Part shown: piece after piece, positions 25,809 through 35,502 of the stretch
How the letters are laid out: each line of letters starts with the position of its first letter
Position numbering within the stretch: the stretch's first letter is position 1
Source of the DNA: Shewanella denitrificans OS217
Lineage (GTDB): Bacteria > Pseudomonadota > Gammaproteobacteria > Enterobacterales > Shewanellaceae
Assembly (NCBI RefSeq): GCF_000013765.1
Contig: NC_007954.1
Coordinates: 4,464,001 to 4,528,000 of the forward strand
DNA: 64,000 bases
Reading direction: 5' to 3'
Notes under the pieces: generated by a model
Told to the model about the DNA's origin: nothing
The model's input: the letters and a program-made list of their open reading frames with translations, nothing else
Database searches by the model: none
Program-made: the position numbers and the translations under genes

Positions 25809-28800
25809 CGGCAATACAGCTCCTTAGTCGATTGTAAAACGTTCAGTAACATTGATGGCAAATCTGGATGAGTGACAATCCCGAAGTGATCCCCTGTAAT
25901 CCTAATCTCTTCAACATCGCCAAACTCAGACCAAGCATCTCCCGCCGGGCCTCGAGTCACAATACTGTGCTCGGCATTAATCAGCGTCATCTCACCCAGA
26001 GGGTCCCCCCAACTTGGTGTCATTTTCAACTGTGCACGAGTCAGTTTTAGTAGATTCAGCCACAAGCCTACACCTGAAGTATCGCCGTGAGCTTGTTGCT
26101 CGCCCAAAAGCTGTAGTAACTCATCTAGCCCAGCTCGAGGAGGTAATGAAAAGTCCAATGACATCACTGCCAGCTTGTTGTATACCTGTTCGGCAATAAA
26201 ACGCTCGACATTTTGCGGTTCACTCAACTTGACATAGCTGTCCAGTAGTACCAACTTTGCCTCACCAAAGACCCGTCGCCTCAATTGAGCCCCGAGCCAA
26301 CCGCCCATCGAATGGCCAACCAACATAACCGGCCTTCGCGGCAAAGCTTTAACCGCCTGCAGGGCATAATCCATCCATTGTTCGAAGCTCACAGGAATAT
26401 GACCGAATTGCAATCCCGGAGCCTGTAAAGCATAAACACTATTTTCGGGAAAATGACTGGCCAATGCGATAAAGTCCCCCGCGACACCGCCAGCGCCAGG
26501 GATACAGAGCACAACTGGCAATTTATCGGATCGACTCAGGCACACCACTGCATCCGTGGTTTCACTCTTACCTTGATCGATAAGCTCCGCAAGCCCATTA
26601 ATATCGCTATTTGCAAGCAACTGCTGCAGCGCGATATCAACACCAAACCTTGCACTTATCAACGAAAGCAGTTGTAGTGCTTGAAGCGAATCACCACCAA
26701 GATCATAAAAGCTTTCATCACCTGATTTTGGCGTTTGACCGAGCACCTGCGCAATCAGAACGGCAAGCTTCAACGCCGTACCACTGAGTGTCGTGTTAGT
26801 TTCAAGTCCATTTTCAGCTAGTAAAATCAGTGCCTTGCTGTCAACTTTACCATTGGCTGTCAAAGGTATCTGATCTACCACTATGATACGGTTGGCAACC
26901 ATATAATGTGGCAGCTCTGATCTCATACTTGCGAGTGTTCGCTTCGCGACTCCAGTAACTTCAGTCGAAGCAACCACAAAGGCCAGCAACAAATCTCGCT
27001 GTTTAATTCGATTATAAAGCACTACTGCTTCATGAATATCTTCCCTTGATTCCAAAAAGTGCTGAACCGCATCCAACTCAACCCGATATCCACGGATCTT
27101 GACCTGGGCATCGCTACGGCCCACGAACCACAAGGTGCCGTCTGGAAGCCATTTGACGATATCGCCAGTGTGGTACATCAGCTCACCATCGATGCCCTCG
27201 ATAAATGCCTCTGTGGTTTTTTCTTCATTGAAAAGGTAACCATTAGCTAACCTCTCACCTGTAATATACAAGATGCCTTCCACACCCGCGGGTACAGGCT
27301 TTCCTTGTAAATCTAGCACTAAAAAACCATTACCCTCGGTAGGCATACCCAAGGACACCTTCACATCGTTAAACCCAGCAGAAATAGGAAAGACCGATGC
27401 TGTAATAGTCGCTTCTGTCGGACCATAAACGTTGAATAGCTGCAATTTTTGCGGTAACTGCATCTGCTGCCATGCTTTGATAACCGAAAGTGGCATAGAT
27501 TCACCGCCGAGCAGTACCATGCGCAAAGGACTATCCAACCAAGCTTGCTTTTGCTTAGCATCAGCACGCATCAACCATTGGAAATACACAGGGGGTAAGT
27601 CGGCAACAGTGACACCACTTACAGCAACTTGTGGTAAAAACTCTGCCATGGACCAAATTTTCTCAGGAATGACCACACAAGCACCCACACTTAACGGCGC
27701 GATCACTTGTTCTAGCGTAATATCTGCACCCGTTGAGGCAAACCACAAGACACGATCATCAGTAGTAAGTGACAATGTCCGTGCCATTGCTCGGCTATGG
27801 GCCTGTAACGAATGTAAGGATAAAACCACCCCTTTGGGCTTCCCAGTCGTACCCGAGGTAAACATAACTATTGCAGCACTCTCACTCGGAGTGTGTAACG
27901 GCGACTTGTAACCCAACACAATATCACTTTGATCTTGCGATGAAATAACCTGATATCCGAATGTCTGTGGCTGTTCGCTGACAATATAAGCCGCATCGGC
28001 GTGCTCAACAATGCTCTGTTGACGTAACGGATCGGCATCCACCGGCAGTGGAATTACCACTAACTCTTTACGCATACAGGCCAATAGCCAAACGACAAAC
28101 TCAACCGACTTAGATAAATGAAGTAAGATCCTAGTCCCACGCTCTATAGCCAAAGATTGCACCAAGGTTTCGACTAACGCATTCAATTCACCGTGGCTCA
28201 CCCGCCTTTCACCCATCATCAATGCGATTGCATTCAGATCTATGGGTAAAGCCATTTCTTCAATGATGGTTGAAACCTTATTCAAAGCCTCGAGTTCATG
28301 TCGTTCATCGGGAAACAATGTTTGCCATCGAGGTAAAGGCAACTTTTGTTGTTTCAGAATGTGTAAACACAAGGCATCGACAACTGCGACATAGCGTAAA
28401 ACGCTTTGTTGAGAATGCTGTCGACCATCAAATCCCACTTGAAATCGTAACTGCCTTGTTTTCACTGATACGCCACAATCGATAGTCAGTGGAAAATTCA
28501 CGCTTTCAAAAACAGTGCTATCGATAAGCGGTAAACCTTCATTGAATAAACCATCGTACACGTGAAAATCAGTGTAATTAAACAATACCGACTGAAATGA
28601 TAAACCACTGAGCTTCTGGATCTCATCTGTAGGTAGGGCACGGTATGCCATGATTTGCCGGTCCAAGGTCACAACTTGGTCGAGCACACTCGACCAAGTC
28701 TCGCTCGTAAGATTAATATCAAAGGGCAAAGAGTTTAAAAATAATCCCAATTGAACATCGCCACCAGCAACATCCAATCGATTATGGTACACCACAGTAG

Positions 28801-31800
28801 TGTTAACCCGCGTCTTATGGGTCAATATTGAAAGTGCTTTTAAGTGTATCGCCAACATCAATTGTCGCACGGTAACCCCAGCAACTTTGGCTTCAGCCAT
28901 GAGTGCATCTGAGTTTTGTTCAAAAGACTGACAAGGTATATGAGTAAACCCCGCATCTACCGGTAGCGCCTGCCTTGCCACCGATGGCAATTCACTGACC
29001 TGCGCCCCATCAAGCAATGCCTGCCAAAATTGACGATGAGATCCATCCTTCAGTGCGGCCAATTCAGCAAAAACATAATCTCGGTAATGACCATTGTTGC
29101 CCGCGAGTATGGAATAAGGCTTTTCCTCAACGGCAAAAAAATAACGTTTGATTAGTTCGGTATTGAAGTTAGCTACAGACCAACCGTCGAATAAAGCGTG
29201 ATGAAAGCTTAACGTCAGCTGCTCACTCCCATCGTCGAAGCGGTGTAAAAATAAACGATATAGCAGTGGATCATGGTAATCGAAACCATTGGCGATCTCG
29301 ATGTTGACAAACTCCCTATATTGCTCCAGTGCCAGCTCAATATCGCCACCTAAGTCATGTACCTGCAGTGGAACATCTGGATTAGCAACAACCCCTTGCA
29401 ACAACCTTTCTGCTCCTTTGATGAGACGAGTTCGCAATACTGGGTGTATTACCATCATATCCTTAAGCACACGATGCAAGGTATTAACATCAAAGTGCAT
29501 TTGCAGACGATAGCCGAATACATCGTGATAAACACCCGCTGTTGCATCTAATTCACTGTGATAACACATCCCTTGCTGTAAACGAGTCAGTGGATAAACC
29601 ATCTCAAACTCACCACCCGCCAGTTGCTGCTCAGCATTGCTCAGGTATATAAGCTGATCTGGCACCACAACCTCTGTCCCAGAGGGCGGTTTCTCTACCA
29701 GCGCCAACAGCCTGCTCGGTGTCAATTCACGGTAAATATCAGCAACACTAAAATGTATTCCCTGTTCGCGGGCATCAATGACAAGGCGGATGCAAGAGAT
29801 GGAATCCAGCCCCAAGGTAAACAAATTATCGTCGGCAGCGATGGAATGAATTCCAAGCACATTCGCGATAACAGCATAGATAGGATGATCCAACATAGGC
29901 GCATTCTGTACAGAAGAGCTTTGCTGTTGCCGCTTATATTCACTCAACAACCACTTGATGTCGGCTTTACCGTTATTGGTTTGCGGAATATGCTCAATTG
30001 GATGGCAGATTGCAGGGATCATGTAAGGGGGTAATCTTTTGGCCAACTCATGTTTGATAACCGAAGCCACGAATAATTCCGCCACCTGAGGGATAACAAA
30101 AGCAATAAGTTTATCACCAGCACCGATATCACTTACGGTAACGACTGCTGTTTTCACGGCATCCAGAGACATCAGTTGTTGCCTCACTTCTTCAAGCTCG
30201 ATTCGATAGCCGCGGATCTTGACTTGATCGTCCTTACGTCCGAGGTAAACAAGTTGCCCATCATTATCGAGTCGAGCAAAATCACCACTGCGATAGAGTC
30301 GGCCTGCAGTCGTATGAGTAACAAATCGCTGTGCCGTCATTTCAGGCTTACCGAAATACTCCCGCGCCACACCAGGTCCACCGATATACAACTCCCCCTT
30401 AGTACCTTCCGGCAAAGGAAGCCCGTCACTACCGAGCAAGTAAACGTCAAGATCTGACAAAGGTAAACCTATGATGCTGCGGGCCTGCTTACAATCGCCA
30501 GCTTTTACTGTGTAATGAGTCACATGGACAGTCGTTTCAGTAATGCCGTACATATTGACTAGCTTGACCCTATCGGCATCATAACGCTGCTGCCAAGATG
30601 CCAAACGTGGCAAAGACAGTGCCTCACCACCAAATACAACATAACGCAGCTCACTCAGCGGCTCATCGACTTGGTTATCGGCATCAATGAGATTGTAAAA
30701 TGCCGAAGGTGTCTGATTAAGAATGCTGACTTTGTTTTCCAGCAAGAAACGATGGAACAGTGCAGGTTGCAACAAGCATTCGTCCGGGACTATCGCCACC
30801 GCCCCCCCTGTCAACCAAGGGCCAAAAATCTCCCACACGGAAAAATCAAAAGCAAAGGAATGGAACAAGCACCACACATCGTCAGCATTAAAGTCAAAAG
30901 CATTCATCGCAGCCCCCACTAACCGCACTAAGTTGTGGTGCTCTACCACCACTCCTTTTGGCAAGCCTGTGGAGCCTGACGTATAAATAATGTATGCCGC
31001 ATCATGCGGTTCAATATTAACCGCTGGAGCCCTGTCTTCATACTGTTGAGTTTGTGCAGTCAATTTGGCAATGTCGATCACGTTAACGTCACCATGCTGC
31101 CAATCTTGATCGCACAATACCCACTGTGCACCGCTATCAGTACAAATATGGTTAATACGCTTGGCAGGGGCTTTGGGATCTACCGGCACATAAACCCCAC
31201 CGACTTTAATAATCGCCAAGATACCACAGAGCAAATCAAGGCCGCGAGTAAGTGAAATAATCACTTTTGTTTCACGCGTTACGCCCATTGCCGCCAAGCC
31301 TTGCGCCAACTGATTGGCTTTGCAGTTCAGCTCACGATAACTTAGCCAGTTGTCGCCAAACCCGGCGGCCTTGCGATCAGCAAATTGCGCAACACTATGC
31401 TGCCAAATATCAGTGATGGTCCGATTACGCCAGTGGGCCTGAACAGATGCTGTCGACCCTTTGAGTCGATTAAGAGGGGCATGATGGTACTTAGCCAATA
31501 ATGTCTTACTCAACTGATCAAATAAACAAGCACCTCCACTATCCAACAACTCCAATATCATCAACCAATGCTGCTGCATTTGTCGGATATGTTGTTCACT
31601 AAACAGTGAACTATCGTATTCCCATTCCAATTGCAGCTGCCGACCATCGCTTTGACAATTCAGCATTAAAGGATATTTCACAGCCCTAGTTTCAGCGGCA
31701 AGAAAATGGAGTTGAGCTTTGCCACCAGCCAACTCTATGACCGATTGAGGTAGAGTTTGCTGAACAATGACAGCTTTAATAGGAGGTAATGCACCGTGAT

Positions 31801-32941
31801 TTTGGCTTAAACACCAGCGGTTAGCATTGTCATAGCTTAACGCCGTATGCGCCTGCGCCTGCATAAAGGCATCACGACTGGCTGACAGATAATCTGCAAC
31901 TTCGCCACCAAGTTTCAACTCACACTGGATCGCCAACATTTGTACAAAATGGCCAATATACTCATGCTGCTCGGAAGTGCGTCGATCGGCAGGAGTGAAC
32001 AATAAAAATCGACGACTGTCGCTATAAATACCGATAACTAGCGCCGTGATAGCGCTCTGCAGCGCAAACGGACTCATCTGATGCTTTTGCGCTAATCTGT
32101 TGAGCTGTGCAAAATGGGATGCGCTTAAATATTCACGATGAAGTAGCGCCATACCAGAGCCGTTGCTGCTACCTCCAAAAGTCTGTTGCCAATCAAGCGT
32201 TTCAAAGCCATTGATATGCTCAACATAGGTCGCCATATCCACCTGATTTGAGTGGACCTGGGGTAGCCAAGATGCTGTTGCAGGTATTAAATTTAGACTT
32301 GCTACGTTTTGACAAAGGTACTGACGAACATCTTTAACCAATAATTGCAGTGAGTGACCATCAAATACCAAATGATGAAAGACTAGCGACACAAAACGCT
32401 TATTATCTGCGGTTTCTACCCAATCGAAGCGATATAACGGACCGTTTTGCAAGTCAAACGGAGCCGTCCTAAATGCGTCAAGATTCGCTTGTTGTCTATG
32501 ATGGCCGACAACGACTGCAACAAAGGGGTCAAATTGAGCATAAAGTTTCCCCTTATGCATAACAAAGCGACTTTGTAACCGAGTGTGACGTTGCACTAAA
32601 GTTTCGGCCCAAACTTTAAAGTCACTAAAGTCCAACTCACCAACTAATTCAAATTGCAGGGCGATATTAAACGCAGAATTTTGCTCAGCGATTTGTTGAC
32701 GGTAAAGTAACAATTGCTGTACATCGGCTCTTATAGGTACTCGTTGTGGTGCCGTTCCAAGTAAGTGAAAATAGTCGACAAGCTCAGATTTCAACGCTTT
32801 AACCTGAACCAACAAAGGTGTACTATCACCTTGACCATAATGCTGAAACGATAGGCCACCTTGCCCATTCAGACTCAAAGCCATGCCTTGCTCGGCACAA
32901 TGTTGCAATAAGTCTGCTGCCTTATACAGGCTATCGTTCAT
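25805..32941 (-). CDS. two-module NRPS: docking - C - A(Thr) - T - C - A - T - TE
   Basis: A 2378-residue peptide synthetase. Residues 1-60 resemble a TubC-type docking domain. C1 (65-480) has HHLVFDG at 189-195. A1 (505-1000) has YTSGSTGLPKG and specificity residues D699 F700 W703 N742 V769 G771 M798 V805 H806 K992, i.e. DFWNVGMVHK, the known threonine code. T1 has Ser1047 (LGLDS). C2 (1110-1550) has HHALFDG at 1247-1253. A2 (1560-2040) reads, less surely, DIEALGVITK, which I do not recognise. T2 has Ser2085 in LGGDS. TE (2140-2378) has GHSMGG with Ser2211. There is no epimerase, methyltransferase or reductase domain. Expected core product: acyl(or other)-Thr-X, released by the TE. It starts 2 bp after the carrier-protein gene. 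Confidence 0.96.
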   Translation of the reverse strand: MNDSLYKAADLLQHCAEQGMALSLNGQGGLSFQHYGQGDSTPLLVQVKALKSELVDYFHLLGTAPQRVPIRADVQQLLLYRQQIAEQNSAFNIALQFELVGELDFSDFKVWAETLVQRHTRLQSRFVMHKGKLYAQFDPFVAVVVGHHRQQANLDAFRTAPFDLQNGPLYRFDWVETADNKRFVSLVFHHLVFDGHSLQLLVKDVRQYLCQNVASLNLIPATASWLPQVHSNQVDMATYVEHINGFETLDWQQTFGGSSNGSGMALLHREYLSASHFAQLNRLAQKHQMSPFALQSAITALVIGIYSDSRRFLLFTPADRRTSEQHEYIGHFVQMLAIQCELKLGGEVADYLSASRDAFMQAQAHTALSYDNANRWCLSQNHGALPPIKAVIVQQTLPQSVIELAGGKAQLHFLAAETRAVKYPLMLNCQSDGRQLQLEWEYDSSLFSEQHIRQMQQHWLMILELLDSGGACLFDQLSKTLLAKYHHAPLNRLKGSTASVQAHWRNRTITDIWQHSVAQFADRKAAGFGDNWLSYRELNCKANQLAQGLAAMGVTRETKVIISLTRGLDLLCGILAIIKVGGVYVPVDPKAPAKRINHICTDSGAQWVLCDQDWQHGDVNVIDIAKLTAQTQQYEDRAPAVNIEPHDAAYIIYTSGSTGLPKGVVVEHHNLVRLVGAAMNAFDFNADDVWCLFHSFAFDFSVWEIFGPWLTGGAVAIVPDECLLQPALFHRFLLENKVSILNQTPSAFYNLIDADNQVDEPLSELRYVVFGGEALSLPRLASWQQRYDADRVKLVNMYGITETTVHVTHYTVKAGDCKQARSIIGLPLSDLDVYLLGSDGLPLPEGTKGELYIGGPGVAREYFGKPEMTAQRFVTHTTAGRLYRSGDFARLDNDGQLVYLGRKDDQVKIRGYRIELEEVRQQLMSLDAVKTAVVTVSDIGAGDKLIAFVIPQVAELFVASVIKHELAKRLPPYMIPAICHPIEHIPQTNNGKADIKWLLSEYKRQQQSSSVQNAPMLDHPIYAVIANVLGIHSIAADDNLFTLGLDSISCIRLVIDAREQGIHFSVADIYRELTPSRLLALVEKPPSGTEVVVPDQLIYLSNAEQQLAGGEFEMVYPLTRLQQGMCYHSELDATAGVYHDVFGYRLQMHFDVNTLHRVLKDMMVIHPVLRTRLIKGAERLLQGVVANPDVPLQVHDLGGDIELALEQYREFVNIEIANGFDYHDPLLYRLFLHRFDDGSEQLTLSFHHALFDGWSVANFNTELIKRYFFAVEEKPYSILAGNNGHYRDYVFAELAALKDGSHRQFWQALLDGAQVSELPSVARQALPVDAGFTHIPCQSFEQNSDALMAEAKVAGVTVRQLMLAIHLKALSILTHKTRVNTTVVYHNRLDVAGGDVQLGLFLNSLPFDINLTSETWSSVLDQVVTLDRQIMAYRALPTDEIQKLSGLSFQSVLFNYTDFHVYDGLFNEGLPLIDSTVFESVNFPLTIDCGVSVKTRQLRFQVGFDGRQHSQQSVLRYVAVVDALCLHILKQQKLPLPRWQTLFPDERHELEALNKVSTIIEEMALPIDLNAIALMMGERRVSHGELNALVETLVQSLAIERGTRILLHLSKSVEFVVWLLACMRKELVVIPLPVDADPLRQQSIVEHADAAYIVSEQPQTFGYQVISSQDQSDIVLGYKSPLHTPSESAAIVMFTSGTTGKPKGVVLSLHSLQAHSRAMARTLSLTTDDRVLWFASTGADITLEQVIAPLSVGACVVIPEKIWSMAEFLPQVAVSGVTVADLPPVYFQWLMRADAKQKQAWLDSPLRMVLLGGESMPLSVIKAWQQMQLPQKLQLFNVYGPTEATITASVFPISAGFNDVKVSLGMPTEGNGFLVLDLQGKPVPAGVEGILYITGERLANGYLFNEEKTTEAFIEGIDGELMYHTGDIVKWLPDGTLWFVGRSDAQVKIRGYRVELDAVQHFLESREDIHEAVVLYNRIKQRDLLLAFVVASTEVTGVAKRTLASMRSELPHYMVANRIIVVDQIPLTANGKVDSKALILLAENGLETNTTLSGTALKLAVLIAQVLGQTPKSGDESFYDLGGDSLQALQLLSLISARFGVDIALQQLLANSDINGLAELIDQGKSETTDAVVCLSRSDKLPVVLCIPGAGGVAGDFIALASHFPENSVYALQAPGLQFGHIPVSFEQWMDYALQAVKALPRRPVMLVGHSMGGWLGAQLRRRVFGEAKLVLLDSYVKLSEPQNVERFIAEQVYNKLAVMSLDFSLPPRAGLDELLQLLGEQQAHGDTSGVGLWLNLLKLTRAQLKMTPSWGDPLGEMTLINAEHSIVTRGPAGDAWSEFGDVEEIRITGDHFGIVTHPDLPSMLLNVLQSTKELYCR

Positions 32942-32943
32942 AA

Positions 32944-33186
32944 TCAGATATCCCCGAAAGTCACATTTAGAGCAAATTGCGGCAATAGTGCCGCCAATTG
33001 TCGAATGCTACTGACCTGATAAAGTTGCTCTAAAGGAATGCTACAAGCCGTTTTCGCTTCGATTTGAGCCTTAAAATGCATCAGCTGCAGCGATGAGCCA
33101 GGAATGCTGATAAACGGTGTATCCGCTTCGACCGGATATTGAAATACTTGCTGTGCAGTCTCGAGCAAAACGCTTGTCATATCCAT
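32944..33186 (-). CDS. free-standing acyl/peptidyl carrier protein
   Basis: An 80-residue acidic helical protein of carrier-protein size. The phosphopantetheine site is the second Ser of PGSSLQLM (about residue 32), replacing the usual GGDSL; the following helix (FKAQIEAKTACSIPLEQLY) and the SIRQLAALL end match PP-binding domains. It lies between the acylase gene and the NRPS gene, only 2 bp before the NRPS start. It is the natural acceptor for the acyl-AMP ligase of the cluster and the donor to NRPS C1. The absence of the Asp before the Ser is mildly unusual but seen in other free carriers. Confidence 0.85.
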   Translation of the reverse strand: MDMTSVLLETAQQVFQYPVEADTPFISIPGSSLQLMHFKAQIEAKTACSIPLEQLYQVSSIRQLAALLPQFALNVTFGDI

Positions 33187-33222
33187 TGATTTACCTCTTA
33201 TATCTCACTGTGACACCCAAAC

Positions 33223-35502
33223 CTAGCGGCTGGGTGAAAATTCAAAAGTCTGTTGTGTTTCGCCACCCAAGAACGGCAACCATTTTTGTTCAAGCCATCG
33301 CTGATGTCCCATGGAATAATGTTCGGACAACGGATGGCCAGATTGCCCACCCGGCATAGCCACCAATGCCAAATGCTCTTGACCAGGGCTAACGCTATAA
33401 CGAATGGATGCACCGAAACGCGGCTCATTGATCGCCGGCATAAACTGATCCCCAGCCTGTTCTTGCGGAGCCATATTGAACACACTATCCAGCGGCCACA
33501 GCGGTAATCCTAGAGGATGATTCATACGTAAACGGTTTTGCCAGCCCCAACGTAACTTTTCTTCATCATCATGTTCTTTCAATAATGTCTGATAGCTCGA
33601 CAGTAATACCCCATAGAGATAGTCATCCAGTTTTTCAGCACCAAATAATCCGGCCTGCTCAGTGTCAATAGCAGTCCAAACTGTCTGCTCGACGTTGCTA
33701 TTAATCCGTCGGAAAGATTTGATAAGCTCAGGCTGTTGCAACTGCGCCAAGAAGGGTTGATAAAAATCGGCAATCGACTGGTTACGAGCAGCACGAGTGA
33801 GAGTGTAGGCCACAGAGTCTTTCGATGCATGGCCATCCCAATCTCCCATCAAACGCTGCAAATCATCATCAGGTTGAGCTTGAGCTTCAAGGGCTTGGGT
33901 CAAACGCCTATGCCAACGAGCTAGCATCAACGCCCGATTGTCAAATTGGATAGCGGCTACACTTTTTACGTCTGCCTTATGCAATCGCACCAATGATTCG
34001 TGGATCTGCCACGCTCGGGCGCCATTGAGGAAATCGTCTTCTCCAATAGTTGGCCAGTCGGACTTCTCATACATACGGTTGTTCGCAGACCAGATAAATC
34101 CGGACTTGGGATCAATCAACTGCGGATAATTCTCGGCCTCAACCCAAGTCCAAGGTCCGTGTTCGGCGGCAGTAGTTGCAAACCTAGCCTTGTCTCGTTG
34201 AGGTAAAGGACCAATAATCGTCCAACCTATATGTCCTTGAGAGTCTGCTACCAACAGGTTTTGTGGCGGCACTCCTATACTGGGTGCAAGTGCTATTATC
34301 TGCTCTACTGAACGGGCTTGCTCAAACGCCAATAGGTTTAAATTAACCGCTCTGTCGGTATGAGCCAACCATTTCACCGCATAGCCACCGTCAGGTAATA
34401 TTGGCCCAAATCGAGTATGCTTGATGGTTAATTGCTCCACCGCTTCGCCAACTTTAATGTCTTCAATTTCTTCACGATCTACGACCACTTTGTCGTCGAC
34501 CACAGTAAGGTCACTCCAATTGCCATAACTGTTGGTCAGCCCCCAACTGACAAAACCATTCGAGCCAGCCACCACCAAAGGCATTCCTGGTAACGTCACA
34601 CCTGTAATGCGATGTTCGCCAATACTCAAGCCCAAGCGATACCACTGATTTGGTAAGTAAAGACCCAGATGAATATCGTTGGAAAGAATGGCTCTACCAT
34701 CTGCAGTATGGGCACCTGATACCACCCAACTACTGCTACCATGAGCAGGTTCCGTCTCTCCCAATTCAGCATTTCCCTGACTTGTCTCGCCCTTTTTCAA
34801 CTGCCTATATAAGGAACTTAAATCATATGGTACAGCTTGGTTTTCGCCGATCACTGGAGAGTCGAATTCTGTATGATTAGGTAACAACAAGGCATAATCC
34901 TGAGGAAAACGGTCATGGATCAAGGTTCGCAGCAATTTTTTATCGCCGTTGCCGTCTTGTAAACCAAAATACATGGCGTAGACCACCAGCAATGAATCTA
35001 CAGCCGTCCAGGGTTCGGGTTGCTGCATCAACATCAGATACTCAGGTGGCCGCACTCTAAGCGCAGCTAGACCAGCATTGACGCCTTTAACATAAATATC
35101 AAGTAACTGTTGTTGGGCTGCTGGTAAGAGAGAAAGTTGATGAGCCGCACGTTTGCGAAACTGATGCAGCCGTGATGTTTTATCCATATCAAGCGCACGA
35201 GCACCAAATAACACCGATAACTCACCAGCCCCACGACGTCGTAACAAATCCATCTGAAAGTAACGTGACTGACCATGCAAATAACCAGTAACCCAAGCCC
35301 CATCAGCACGATTTTCCGCTTTGATATGAGGTACGCCGTATTCATCCATATCGACCAAAACCTGACTTTGCAAATCAGGATGGGCCACCTTGGACTCATT
35401 AAGCGGCACACTTAAACTCAGTGCGACCCAAATGCCGGCTATAGCCAATAGCAACAACAAAAGTAATATTTTAACAACTAGCCAAATACGGGAAGCCATC
35501 AT
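33223..35502 (-). CDS. penicillin-acylase-family Ntn hydrolase (PvdQ/QuiP-like)
   Basis: A 759-residue precursor. An N-terminal hydrophobic segment (residues 10-30) targets it to the periplasm. It should self-cleave before Ser256 in HGSSSWVVSG, giving an alpha chain, a spacer and a beta chain whose N-terminal Ser is the nucleophile. SNDIHLGLYLP follows, then an oxyanion/Asn region in LTNSYGNWSDL, and the C-terminal PGGQSGHPLS typical of the family. PvdQ removes a fatty acyl chain from the pyoverdine precursor in the periplasm; QuiP and PvdQ also cleave acyl-homoserine lactones. Next to an acyl ligase, a carrier protein and an NRPS, prodrug deacylation is the best reading. Its ATGA overlaps the ligase gene. 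Confidence 0.93.
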   Translation of the reverse strand: MMASRIWLVVKILLLLLLLAIAGIWVALSLSVPLNESKVAHPDLQSQVLVDMDEYGVPHIKAENRADGAWVTGYLHGQSRYFQMDLLRRRGAGELSVLFGARALDMDKTSRLHQFRKRAAHQLSLLPAAQQQLLDIYVKGVNAGLAALRVRPPEYLMLMQQPEPWTAVDSLLVVYAMYFGLQDGNGDKKLLRTLIHDRFPQDYALLLPNHTEFDSPVIGENQAVPYDLSSLYRQLKKGETSQGNAELGETEPAHGSSSWVVSGAHTADGRAILSNDIHLGLYLPNQWYRLGLSIGEHRITGVTLPGMPLVVAGSNGFVSWGLTNSYGNWSDLTVVDDKVVVDREEIEDIKVGEAVEQLTIKHTRFGPILPDGGYAVKWLAHTDRAVNLNLLAFEQARSVEQIIALAPSIGVPPQNLLVADSQGHIGWTIIGPLPQRDKARFATTAAEHGPWTWVEAENYPQLIDPKSGFIWSANNRMYEKSDWPTIGEDDFLNGARAWQIHESLVRLHKADVKSVAAIQFDNRALMLARWHRRLTQALEAQAQPDDDLQRLMGDWDGHASKDSVAYTLTRAARNQSIADFYQPFLAQLQQPELIKSFRRINSNVEQTVWTAIDTEQAGLFGAEKLDDYLYGVLLSSYQTLLKEHDDEEKLRWGWQNRLRMNHPLGLPLWPLDSVFNMAPQEQAGDQFMPAINEPRFGASIRYSVSPGQEHLALVAMPGGQSGHPLSEHYSMGHQRWLEQKWLPFLGGETQQTFEFSPSR

